From Lomentospora prolificans (lineage: Eukaryota > Ascomycota > Sordariomycetes > Microascales > Microascaceae), in contig JARFXM010000007.1 of NCBI GenBank assembly GCA_029532625.1, positions 1-64,000 on the forward strand: a DNA stretch of 64,000 bases, given 5' to 3'. The notes under the pieces are model-generated. The model was not told the DNA's origin. It saw only the letters and a list, made by a program, of their open reading frames with translations, and searched no databases. The translations under genes and the position numbers were made by a program. This document shows positions 1 to 11,008 of this stretch, one piece after another (position 1 is the first letter of the stretch; every line of letters begins with the position of its first letter).

Positions 1-190
1 CCTAACCCTAACCCTAACCCTAACCCTAACCCTAACCCTAACCCTAACCCTAACCCTAACCCTAACCCTAACCCTAACCCTAACCCTAACCCTAACCCTA
101 ACCCTAACCCTAACCCTAACCCTAACCCTAACCCTAACCCTAACCCTAACCCTAACCCTAACCCTAACCCTAACCCTAACCCTAACCCTA
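1..190. repeat. Telomere repeat array (CCCTAA)n
   Basis: About 31 uninterrupted copies of CCCTAA read toward the chromosome interior, so the complementary TTAGGG strand runs out to the end. The array stops abruptly at the sequence TATATACTAGG. This is the usual telomere repeat of filamentous fungi, so the window begins at a physical chromosome end. Confidence 0.98.
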
Positions 191-2150
191 TATACTAGGT
201 TACCTGGTTCGTACGAAACCGGATCGTATTGCTACTAGTAGATTGAATCCACTGTCGCTTTCATATAATACTATCTAGTATCCTTTATAAGAGCTATATC
301 TGGCTATCTTGAGCCTACTAGCTGTTTCTTTTATTATTAGGAAAGAAATACCCTAGTGTTGTAATCCCTATATTATTAAAGATCATACAAAGCTAAACTT
401 CTAGAAGTAGTTCTTCCTCTATATTAAGAAATAGTAGTTCTACCATCATATAACTTAACTCAAGATTTAGATATTGAATAAAATCCTGGAGCTATAGTAT
501 AGAAAATTCAATATCTTAGTAGATAATATAATCTCCTTACTAGTTCACCTTCCCAGCTATAGACATAGAGTACTAGATATTTATACTGTATACTCTGGTT
601 TCTAATATCCAGTTCATTAGTATAGGTAACCTATCCTTAGATACCAGAATACTAAATATCTAAACCTTGCTTCATATAGTACTAAATAGTCCAGTTCCTG
701 GGCTTTCCTCATCATACTCTAATATAGATTGGTAGATAATCAGTAGCTATACAATCTTAATAATACTAGAGTAGATTTGAGTATAGTCCTATAGGCTATG
801 CTATACAAACTATATATCTGAGCTCTACTTAAGCCCTAAGATAGCTAGACTACTAATAAGAATATTAGAGTATTTATCTAACTCTAGTTAGTAGTTGAAA
901 AGAGAGATAATAAAGTCTAGGAGATATTTCTTAACTATAACTTTATCTTCTTTAGTATATAAGCTTAACCCTTTTTATATAATAAAGTTTTAAAGTTGAT
1001 TAAAGTGAAGGTCTTGCTAGTAAGTTGCTAAAAAATATAGTTATCCTTCCTTACCTGACTAAAGAAGCATTCATACAATGGTCCTAAGAATCCACTTCCA
1101 GAATACTATATATTTATCCTATATTAACTCTTAAAGGTATATATTAAATAGGCACCTTACCTTCCTTTTATATAATATCTGGTTTACCTCTACTAAGACA
1201 GTAAACCTATATTCCTATAAGGTATAAATCTAGTAGGTATTTTATATAAGCTATATAAACACTTCCTATACCTAGCCTAGTATAATAGGTGTTTTATCTA
1301 TATAGTGACTATTTCCTTAGTCTATACTAAGCTCTATAAGACTATAGAGTAGTGTGAGGTCTAGCCCTTGAAGATGTAATGCCTATCTTGTATGATTCAG
1401 CCATTGGTTCAGTTCTAACCTTTAGCTATTGCTTTAGATTATATAGGTAATTAGCTACTAAAACTCTTCTAGTTATATCTTAGCCCACTATATGATAGAA
1501 TCCAGTTTATCTAATATATACTATAGTATAATAGATACTATATCCTATATAGTCACTTTAAACTAGTTACTAGCAAGTCTAGTTTGAAATAACCTCTGAT
1601 AAGGGATATTTATATGCTATAGTACTACTACTAGCTATACCTATAATAGCCTCCTAAGTTGGTTTATATTAACCTAGTTGTAGTTTATATAATAGTACTA
1701 CTAGATTACTTGCTAGAATTAGGTAATAAATTAGTATATTATATATACTAGACCATCTAGTATAGGAGGACTAAGACTATTAATTACTAGGGTTTCTGGA
1801 GGTAGTAGCTAGAACCTTTAAAGATCTTTCTAGTCTTGTATGATGCCTGGATATTACTAGAAGTGAAGAATAATTTCTGCTTTTCTTTATAGTAATATTA
1901 TATAATAAATATCTCAGATATAATAGGATAGTTCCCCTAGTAGAATACTAAATTAGCATTTTATATAAATTAGTACTTAGAACTAGCTATTAAAAATAAA
2001 GAAATCTATTTTATTTTAAAATTTAAAAAAGAAAAAAATAGAATTCTAGCTTTATATAAAGTTAAGAACCCTAAAGTCCTTTAAATATAAACCTCTCTTA
2101 ATTATATTTAAAGTTTACTTATAGAGATATTCTTTTACTATAACTACTTT
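191..2150. other. AT-rich subtelomeric DNA, RIP-like, no gene
   Basis: This stretch is poor in CpA, TpG and CpG and rich in TpA, as left by repeat-induced point mutation of repeated DNA. No open frame of useful length is seen. Around 1.0-1.9 kb the minus strand gives short coding-like pieces split by TAG/TAA, suggesting a decayed transposon, but I cannot name the family. A palindrome TTCGTACGAA lies near 209-218, just inside the telomere. Confidence 0.6.
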
Positions 2151-2475
2151 CTTAAAATCTATACCTTTTTAGTATTAACTTCCCTTTACCTCTAAGTTTC
2201 TATATAATATTTCCTTACCTTAGTTATAGTTTCTTAGTATTAACTTCCCTCCCCCCTGTATTTCTATATAATATTTCCTTACCTTAGTTATAGTTTCCTA
2301 GTCTTAGCTTCCCTCCCCTTTATATTTCTATATAATATTTCCTTACCTTAGTTATAGTTTCCTAGTTTTAGTTTCCCTCCCCCCTATATTTCTATATAAT
2401 ATTTCCTTACCTTAGTTATAATTTCCTAGTCTTAGCTTCCCTCCCCTTTATATTTCTATATAATATTTCCTTATA
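2150..2475. repeat. 64-bp minisatellite, about five units
   Basis: The phrase TATATAATATTTCCTTA starts at about 2201, 2265, 2329, 2393 and 2457, giving an exact 64-bp period. Units differ by a few bases, mainly C/T. The same array recurs in the second copy of the segment near 28.49-28.75 kb. Confidence 0.9.
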
Positions 2476-2945
2476 CTAGTAAATTACTACTACTCTAGTC
2501 TATTACCCTTACTCTAGTATAGCTACTCTAGTTACTCCTACTCTAGTATAAAGCTACTACTCTAGTCAATTTACTCCAATCTATTACTCCTACTCTAATA
2601 TAAAGCTACTACTCTAGTCAATTTACTCTAGTTAATTTACTCCAGTCCATCACTCCTGCTCTAGTATGAAGCTACTACTCTAGTTAATTTACTCTAGTCT
2701 ATTACTCCTACTCTAGTATAAAGCTACTACTCTAGTCTATTACTCCTGCTCCAGTATAAAGCTACTACTCTAGTCAGTTTGCTATAGTCTATTACTCCTA
2801 CTCTAGTATAAAGCTACTACTCTAGTTAGTTTATTATAGTCTATTACTCCTACTCTAGTATAAAGCTACTACTCTAGTTAGTTTACTATAGTCTATTACT
2901 CCTACTCTAGTATAAAGCTATTACTCTAGTAAATATCTACTAATC
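2476..2945. repeat. Degenerate tandem repeat of CTACTCTAGT-type units
   Basis: Repeated phrases such as TATTACTCCTACTCTAG and AAAGCTACTACTCTAG occur many times with a period near 50 bp. A more mutated version lies at about 28.75-29.09 kb in the other copy of the segment. Confidence 0.8.
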
Positions 2946-4569
2946 TAGCTACCTTCTCCCTTTATATAAAGAAACCTTCCCTCCTATATACCCTCTTATT
3001 TCTTCCCCCTTTTTATACCCTTTCTTTATAAGATATTCTATCTTTTATATAAACTTCTATAAGTACCCCCCCCCCCCCCCCCCTCTTCCTTTCTATCTCC
3101 CTTCCTTTCTATCTTCTTCTAACTAATAGTAGTAGAATCTACATCTTCATATGAAACAATATATATATATCCTATCTACTAGTAGTAGTTCATACTAACC
3201 TTTCTAGGAATAATCAACTAATACTCCTAGTACTTCCTAGTAGATATAGCTTGTCTAACTCTAGGTCTAGTATAAACTAGTCTATACTTATCCCCCCTAC
3301 CACTTCCTCTAACTTCACTATCCCTCCTAGCCAGGGCCAGCTTATTATATATATAATCCTTACCTTCTTTCTTATCTTATAATACTAATAGTATTTAGTT
3401 ATACAATCCAAACCATAGTAGGCCTATCTTTCCTAAGGAGGCTATTATCTTATACAAAGACATAGTCTTTATAGCCTTCAACTATAGTAGTAACTAGCTA
3501 GTACCTTTCTACTATAATATCTTGTAGTAGAACCTACTAGCACTACCTGGCCAACCTGTAGTAGTTATATAAGGCTTAATCTACCTAGCCTAGGTCTTTA
3601 TAATATAGCCTAGCTATATTAATACCCTACTCATCTAGTCCTAGAGCTAAGTATCCACTCCACCTTATATAGAGTGCCAACAACTCCACGCCAGTACCTA
3701 GGACTAGCTTAACTAACTATTCCCAGTGTATATATGAACTCCTAGACATTTTAGTGGTACCTATAGCAACTATAAGTAGCAGGACTATGCTACCTGATGC
3801 ATACCTAGTAATAACCAGGGAGGTAATAATGAAATAGGTGATAATAGAATAGGTGGTAGAGGAAGGGTTAGGACATGTTATATGCAGGGTAGATATCCTA
3901 CTCTTCCAGCTACTAGTTCTTCTAGTAAGAACCCTATTATACTTTAGACATATATAGCTTAAATACCCAGAATAAACCAACTTAACCTTATATACAAACT
4001 TGAACTTAAACTATGAAGTGCTATTACTCTTATAGAATACCTTTATACAAAGGCATACTTATTATAATATTCTTTATAAATAAGGATAACTTCATATGAA
4101 GGCATATTTGTTATAATATTCTTTTTCAAAGAAGGATGACCTTATATAAAGGTATACTTACTATAATATTCTTTTTAAAGAAGCATAGCTTTATACAAAG
4201 GTATAGAATACTAACCTAAAGTTCTTACCTGAATAGTGTATCCTAACTGTGGATATAACTAGATTATATAGTGCTCTTAACCTAATAGTATATCCTGACT
4301 GTGGATATAACTAGATTATATAGTGCCCTTAACCTAATAGTAGGAATATATATAGTAAGAATTTATGTTTATATAGCCTGTAGCCTATGTAGCAACCTGA
4401 CTTTATCCTGATTAGCTACTTGAAATCTAGGGTTAAAATTTCCAGCAACTTCAATACACTATTATTAATTCAACATATATTATACAAAGGTAATACCTTA
4501 TCATTAAATCCTTTAAGAAATCTAGTTTATTCTCATATAGGTCTTGAAATGGTATATATATGAAAAACA

Positions 4570-4680
4570 TAGAGTTCATTTTACTTTGTAAAAATAAATG
4601 AACTCTACCCCCTGCATTATTTTGTAGGGAAACACAGTACTACACAAATTAAATGAACTCTACATAGAGTTCATTACAGA
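4570..4680. repeat. Fold-back motif TAGAGTTCATT / AATGAACTCTA
   Basis: The 11-mer TAGAGTTCATT and its reverse complement alternate four times in about 110 bp, so the stretch can form hairpins. It marks the end of each unit copy and recurs near 5179-5282, 6430-6533 and 30720-30823. It could be a small inverted-repeat element or a structural end of the larger repeat. Confidence 0.7.
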
Positions 4681-4691
4681 ATAGTAGATAG

Positions 4692-5299
4692 GATGACTTC
4701 GTACGAAGGCATATTTGTTATAATATTCTTTTTCAAAGAAGGATGACCTTGTACGAAGGCATACTTACTATAATATTCTTTTTGAAGAAGCACAGCTTCA
4801 TACAAAGGTATAGAATACTAACCTGAAGTTCTTACCTGAACAGTGTATCCTAACTATGGATATGACTAGATCATATAGTACCCTTAACCTAACAGTATAT
4901 CCTAACTATAGATATAACTAGATCATATAGTGCCCTTAACCTAATAGTGGGAATATATATAGTGAGAATTTATATTTATATAGCCTATAGCCTATATAGT
5001 AACCTGACTTTATCCTAATTAGCTACTTGAAATCTAGGGTTAAAATTTCCAGCAACTTCAATACACTATTATTAATTCAACATATATTATACAAAGGTAA
5101 TACCTTATCATTAAATCCTTTAAGAAATCTAGTTTATTCTTATATAGGTCTTAAAATAGTGTATATATGAAAAATGTAGAGTTCATTTTACTTTGTAAAA
5201 ATAAATGAACTCTACCCCCTGTATTATTTTATAGGGAAACACAGTACCACACAAATTAAATGAACTCTACATAGAGTTCATTACAGAATAGTAGATAGG
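4692..5299. repeat. Partial tandem copy of the duplicated unit
   Basis: This matches about 4081-4691 almost base for base but keeps CpG sites (for example CTTCGTACGAAGG) that are TpA or CpA in copy 1. It is therefore the less mutated copy of the two neighbours. Confidence 0.85.
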
Positions 5300-6549
5300 C
5301 CGTTGTCTTGTACGAAGACATGGTCTTCACAGCCTTCAACTGTGGTAGCAACCAGCTAGCACCTTTCTGCCACAACATCTTGTAGTAGAACCTGCTGGCA
5401 CTACCTGGCCAACCTGTAGTGGTTGTACGAGGCTCGATCCGCCCAGCCCAGGTCTTTATGATACGGCCCAGCTACATCAATACCCTACTCATCCAGTCCC
5501 AGGGCCAGGTATCCACTCCACCTTATATAGAGTGCCAATAACTCCACACCAGTGCCCAGGACCGGCTTAACCAACCATTCCTAGTATATATATAAACTCC
5601 TGGACATTTTAGTGGTACCTATGGCAACTATAAGTGGTGGGACCATGCTGCCTGATGCATACCTGGTGATAACCAGGGAGGTGATAATGAAATAGGTGAT
5701 GATGGAATGGGTAGTAGAGGAAGGGTTAGGACACATCGTACGCAGGGTAGATATCCTGCTCTTCCAGCTACTAGTTCTTCTAGTGAGAACCCTATTATAC
5801 TTTAGACATATACAGCTTAAATACCCAGAATAAACCAACTTAACCTTATATACAAACTTGAACTTGAACTATAAAGTGCTATTACTCTTATAGAACACCT
5901 TCATACGAAGGCATACTTATTATAATATTCTTTATAAATAAGGATGACTTCATACAAAGGCATATTTATTATAATATTCTTTTTCAAAGAAGGATGACCT
6001 CATATGAAGGCATACTTACTGTAATATTCTTTTTGAAGAAGCACAGCTTTATATAAAGGTATAGAATACTAACCTAAAGTTCTTACCTAAATAGTATATC
6101 CTAACTATAAATATAACTAGATCATATAGTACCCTTAACCTAATAATATATCCTAACTATAGATATAACTAGATTATATAGTACCCTTAACCTAATAGTA
6201 GGAATATATATAGTAAGAATTTATATTTATACAGCCTATAGCCTATATAGCAACCTGACTTTATCCTGATTAGCTACTTGAAATCTAGGGTTAAAATTTC
6301 TAGTAACTTCAATACACTATTATTAATTCAACATACATCATACAAAAGTAATACCTTATTATTAAATCCTTTAAGAAATCTAGTTTATTCTTATATAGGT
6401 CTTGAAATAGTATATATATAAAAAACATAGAGTTCATTTTACTTTGTAAAAATAAATAAACTCTACCCCCTGCATTATTTTATAGGGAAATACAGTACTA
6501 CACAAATTAAATGAACTCTACATAGAGTTCATTACAGAATAGTAGATAG
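5300..6549. repeat. Segmental duplication unit, second near-complete copy
   Basis: It repeats about 3445-4691, ending in the same AGAATAGTAGATAGG. Its left half keeps C and G at positions turned to T or A in copy 1 and in the 29-kb copy, so it is closest to the unmutated sequence. The 85-87 codon minus-strand frames at the same place in both copies share sequence only because the DNA is duplicated. Confidence 0.85.
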
Positions 6550-7840
6550 GATTCAAGCCTATAGGAATAAAAACACAGGCCGAGCAAGCAATCATCCAAT
6601 TAGACAAAATAAAGGAACTCTACAAGTAACTAATAGAAGAACTAGAGTTCATAAAATAAAGGATAAAGTACTACATAGATAGGAAAAGGATTAAGGGACT
6701 AACCTTTAAGGAGGGAAGTAAGGTTTAGTTACTATAAAAGAAACTAGGAACTAGGGAACCCTAGATTAAAACTATACAACTAAGTAATAAGCTAGATTAC
6801 AAGAAACTAGGACTATTCCTAGTTAAATAAAAAGTTTTAGAAGTTAACTATAAACTAGAACTACTAGAAGGAATAAAGAGATACCTAATTTTCCATATAG
6901 TACTACTCAAACTAGCATATAATGATATACCTATAGAAGAATCTATAATAGTTGAACCTGAAGAAGATATTTAGGATACCAAGAAAATTCTTAACTTAAT
7001 AAATAATAATAGGAAGGTTAAATACTTAGTTAAATAGAAAAATTTTGAATATACTGAAAATACTTAGGAGCCTATTAAATATTTAATAGGGAGCTAGTAA
7101 CTTCTTACTATATTCTACTAGAAGAACCTAGGTTAACTAAAGGACCTAAGTCTATAAAACTATCCCCTAAACCTAAGGAAGACTAATTAATAGGATTAGA
7201 AACCCTAAAAGAATAGAGGTCCTCTACTATATAAGACTCCTAGATAGAGAGGCAGGTACTATCCTCCTTGTCCAGACCCTAGATCCCTCTCTTAAATATT
7301 TCCAAACTCTTTACCTTAATACTCTTCTTTAGCTAGTAGATGCGCGCTAGGCGGTTTACTACTATGGACAATTATATCTAGAGGATGAATAATACCTCCT
7401 CTACCTCCACCTCCTCCTTTTCTAGTTTTCTCTGCTCTTATAGAAGATAGGTAACTAGGGGGGTAGTCAGTGACTAAAACAAGGATCTAAGAAGGATAGG
7501 AGGCTCATAAGCAGAAGCTATAAAAACCCTATTACATGACCTACCCCACTATACACACTCTATGCACCAAGAGGACCCTTCACTCATTATATACATCTTA
7601 TTATTTTTAAAATAGTATATATATAGTATCTTAGTCTTAGTACCTAATGACTTAATTATATTAGCTAAGATTAAATAGTTATAGGAAGCTTTAGAATAGG
7701 ATCTATAGGTATGGTCAGGCATGGTAGCAATCATGACAGAAACATTTTAGTAGGATAGGGAGGAACTTACAAAAACAAGGAACTAACAAGCAGAAGGTCT
7801 ACTTATAGGTCTTTAGGGACAAAGACTAAAAGAGGGGAGG
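6550..7840 (+). mobile_element. Ty3/Gypsy chromovirus remnant (integrase C-term + chromodomain)
   Basis: Plus-strand translation with stops read through gives the C-terminal part of a chromovirus Pol. It shows VNYKLELLEG...YLIFHIVLLK (the integrase module usually ending in HPVFHVSLL), then a chromodomain-like KVKYLVK followed by NFEYTENT and EPI. Stops replace expected Trp or Gln codons (TGG to TAG, CAG to TAG), matching RIP. The left edge abuts the duplicated unit at 6549. A purine tract AAAGAGGGGAGG at about 7829-7840 looks like the polypurine tract before a 3' LTR. Confidence 0.75.
7549..7734 (-). pseudogene. Antisense Cys-containing ORF downstream of chromodomain
   Basis: A short frame opposite in direction to the Pol remnant. 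Its translation ends in SEGSSWCIECV, resembling the GSSRC.ECVRRG-type core of small Cys-rich, coiled-coil hypothetical proteins that I recall from the 3' ends of fungal chromoviruses, encoded antisense to pol. RIP-type changes have removed other expected Cys and Arg residues. Not a functional gene in this copy. Confidence 0.4.
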
Positions 7841-8064
7841 TATCATATCATAGCTACACTTAGCCAAGAGAGGAGGCCAGGCAGTCAAGACTAGTAGAAA
7901 AGGATAAACTATGGAAGTGCACCAGGATCACAGGAAATAACAGATCACCCATGCTCATGGTGATCTGTAAGTGACCTGGATCATATGGGGTCACAGTGAG
8001 CCAGAGTGATCCGGGAGAGCCCACAAGGGAAACACCTATATAAACTACAAGTTCTACTGTGTAT
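7841..8064 (+). mobile_element. Probable 3' LTR (part) of the plus-strand chromovirus
   Basis: It follows directly on the purine tract and begins TATCATATCAT, consistent with a RIP-altered TGTCAT LTR start. It is less mutated than its surroundings, contains TATATAAA near 8037, and runs up to the next LTR. Its right end cannot be fixed from sequence alone. Confidence 0.45.
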
Positions 8065-8497
8065 TATGACATTCCAACACTTCTGATAGGGTTAGTCGCT
8101 TTAAGGTTAGAATAGTCAGGCCTATTAGTAGATAAGTGAGGCAGTCAGATAGTAATAATAAAGGTCTATAATATATATTCAAGTATGGTTCATAGAGTGA
8201 CTTGAATTAACTACTATAGAACTAAAGAATAACTAGAATATATGATAGTAATAACTATAACTTATATAGACTTCATCTTCCTTAGGACTGTAGGCCCTAA
8301 AGGTACAGTCCTTCTATAGACTGTACTTGCCTCTAATGCAGTCCCCTATGGACTGCTTATATTCTAAGTATAGTCCTCTATTAATTAGCCCAGGTTATAC
8401 TACCTAATCCTAGTCTTTCTGGGTTATACTGGAGTTTACCCTTTTCTGCTATGCTTATCTGCCTAGCCTGTATAAGAGGCTGGATCAGCCTATGATA
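8065..8497 (-). mobile_element. Chromovirus LTR, copy 1 (433 bp)
   Basis: Same length and sequence family as the LTRs at 9818-10250 and 16658-17090. Read on the minus strand it should begin TGTCATGGGCC and end GGAATGTCACA; here the ends carry T/A changes. It is followed by 1320 bp of internal sequence shared with the full-length neighbour. Confidence 0.85.
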
Positions 8498-9817
8498 TAA
8501 TGCCTCCTCTCCTTAGTCTTTATCCCTAAAGACCTTTTTGTTTTTTTTTTTTAATCCCTATTAGCCCTGACCTATTAGTCCTTCTAGGTTAGTCTAACTT
8601 CTCCCCTTTTCCTTCCTTTACTATAATACTAATAGTATATTAAACCAGGTAGTGAAATACCCTTCTATATAATCCCTTAGAAAGAAATAAGAGAATGAAA
8701 AGCTTATGGAATATATTTCTTCCTTTAGTGATGACCTTGAAATACTATGCACCTATTGTTATTACTAGAAGAAGGTATACTATATAGTACTAAATTCTTC
8801 TTAATATTTAGCCTATGCTAAGGGGAAGTATACTTATAATAGTTCCCTGGTGGCTTTATCTTGTAGGTATTTTCCATCTCCCCTACCTTCCTTGTAGTAG
8901 TCCTAACTTTTTCTAGTATCCTATAATATAGCTGAAACTAAAAAGGTAGATGAGGCTTTAGAAAAATCTGAGGACTAGCTTCTTGAAATTATAGTAAGGA
9001 TTACCTACTTCTATTATTAGTAGAAACTCCTTAAAGAGTAGGGTAATAAACTTTATTAGTATAGTATTGCTAGTTTATTAATAGAGGAGGAGAGGGATAC
9101 TCTTATTATTAAGACTTAGTAGGCTATTAGGGATACTTAGTCCCTTAGTACTTTTAGGGTGCTTGATTAGGATGCCCTTAGTCTCACTCCTGACCTCCTA
9201 CTATTAGATCTTGAGGTTTCCCTGGGTTCTCCTGGTAAAACTTTATAAGTAATATTAGGCTCCTAGCCAGATTCTGGATAGGCTCCTAAGTATTTTCATT
9301 ATAGTTATAGCCTTTCTATTTAATCAAATATTTGACTTTCTTATTATTAATTATAGAGTTAAGAACCTTCTCTACTTTATATTCTCCTTCTATTGTAGCT
9401 ACTTCTATAGTTTCTTCAGTAGGTGTATCTTGGTATGCCAGTTTGAGTAGTGTGATGTGGAATACAGGGTTTATCTTCATTGTTTTAGGAAGTTGTAGTT
9501 TGTAGTTGACTTCTGAGATTTTCCTTTTCATGATGAAGGGCCTGATTTTTCAGTGATCAAGTTTGTTGCTTGGTTGTTGGGTTTTGATTTATGGGTCCCT
9601 TATTCCTGGTTTCTTTTATAGTAGGTAGACCTTACTTCCCTCCTTAAAGGTTAGTCCCTTAATCCTTTTCCTATCTATATAGTACTTTATCCTTTATTTT
9701 ATGAACTCTAGTTCTTCTATTAGTTATTTATGGAGTTCCTTTATTTTCTCTGATTAGATAATTACTTGTTCAGCCTGTGTTTTTATTCCTATAGGCTTGA
9801 ATCCTGTCTTAGGTTAT
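8498..9817 (-). mobile_element. Truncated chromovirus internal region
   Basis: It duplicates 10251-11570 at a constant offset of 1753 bp. The minus frame at 9316-9531 encodes VNYKLQLPKTMKINPVFHIT (integrase C-terminal motif) and then EYKVEKVLNSIINNKKVKYL, a chromodomain start. It is cut off exactly where the next LTR begins (9818), so only the 3' end of this element survives. The plus strand carries a damaged version of the antisense Cys-rich ORF near 8742-9255. Confidence 0.85.
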
Positions 9818-10250
9818 TGTGACATTCCAATACTTCTGATAGGGTTAGTCACTTTAAGGTTAGAATAGTTGGGCCTATTAGTAGATAAGTGAGGTAGTTA
9901 GATAGTAATAATAAAGGTCTATAATGCGTATTCAAGTATGGTTTATAGAATAACTTGAATTAACTACTGTAGAACTAAAGAATAACTAGAATATATGATG
10001 GTAATAACTATGACTTATATAGACTTTGTCTTCCTTAGGACTGCAGGCCCTGAAGGTGTGGTCTTTCTATAGACTGTACTTGCCTCTAATGTAGTCCCCT
10101 ATAGACTACTTGTGTTCTAAGTGCAGTCCTCTATTGATTGGCCCAGGTTGTGCTACCTAATCCTAGTCTTTCCAGGTTATGCCAGAGTTTACCCTTTTCT
10201 GCTATGCTTGTCCACCCAGCCTGTATAAGAGGCTGGATCAGCCTATAATA
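9818..10250 (-). repeat. 3' LTR of the full-length chromovirus
   Basis: Begins TGTGACATTCC on the plus strand and ends at a RIP-altered TATAATA where the right LTR has CATGACA. Same 433-bp length as its partner. Confidence 0.9.
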
Positions 10251-10494
10251 TAATGCCTCCTCTCCTTGGTCTTTGTCCCTAAAGACCTTTTTATTTTTTT
10301 TTTTTAATCCCTATCAGCCTTGACCTATTAGTCCTTCTAGGTCAGTCCAACTTCTCCCCTTTTCCTTCCTTTACTATGATGCTAATAGTATATTGAACTG
10401 GGTAGCGAAACGCCCTTCTACACAATCCCTCAGAAAGAAACAAGAGAATGAAAAGCTCATAGAATATATTTCTTCCTTTAGTGATGACCTTGAA

Positions 10495-11008
10495 ATGCTG
10501 TGTACCTGTTGTTATTGCTAGAAGAAGGTGTACTATATAGTACTGAATTCTTCCTAATATTTAGCCTATGCTAAGGGGAAGTGTGCTTGTAATGGTTCCC
10601 TGGTGGCTTCGTCTTGTGGGCATTTTCCATCTCCCCTACCTTCCTTGTGGTAGTCCTAACTTTTTCTAGTATCCCATAATATAGCTGAAACTAAAAAGGT
10701 GGATAAGGCTTTGGAAAAATCTGAGGACTAGCTTCTTGAAATTATAGTAAGGATTACCTACCTCTGTTGTTAGTGGAAACTCTTTAAAGAGTAGGGTAAT
10801 GAACTTTATTGGCGTGGTGTTGCTGGTTTATTAATAGAGGAGGAGAGGGATACTCTTATTATTAAGACTTAGTAGGCTATTAGGGACACTTAGTCCCTTA
10901 GTGCTTTTAGGGTGCTTGATTAGGATGCCCTTGGTCTTACTCCTGACCTCCTACTATTAGATCTTGAGGTTTCCCTGGGTTCTCCTGGTAAAACTTTATA
11001 AGTAATAT
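10495..11008 (+). pseudogene. Antisense Cys-rich/coiled-coil ORF of the chromovirus
   Basis: Opposite to pol, between the chromodomain and the 3' LTR. The frame reads MLCTCCYC, then KGKCACNGSLVASS, a charged helical stretch (AETKKVDKALEKSED) and GNELYWRGVAGLLIEEERD, ending near DALGLTPDLLLLD. About ten TAG/TAA codons interrupt it, nearly all explainable as Gln or Trp codons changed by C-to-T or G-to-A. The layout (Cys-rich head, about 150 residues, predicted coiled coil) matches hypothetical proteins I recall from several fungal genomes at chromovirus 3' ends; the role is unknown. A second, equally decayed copy lies at about 8742-9255. Confidence 0.6.

Larger units (their letters stand above)
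2197..4691. repeat. Segmental duplication, copy 1
   Basis: The order minisatellite, CTACTCTAG repeats, C-tract (3066-3083), then a 1.2-kb unit ending AGAATAGTAGATAGG is repeated at 28489-30841. The 1.2-kb part is also repeated at 5300-6549. This copy is intermediate in RIP damage: some CpG/CpA sites survive that have become TpA in the 29-kb copy. The unit's origin is unknown and it contains no convincing gene. Confidence 0.85.

Noticed and set aside
3717..3980. Minus-strand 87-codon frame, with a matching frame at 5581-5838
   Set aside because: Similarity between the two comes from the DNA duplication; the frame is lost in the 29-kb copy and no motif is seen.
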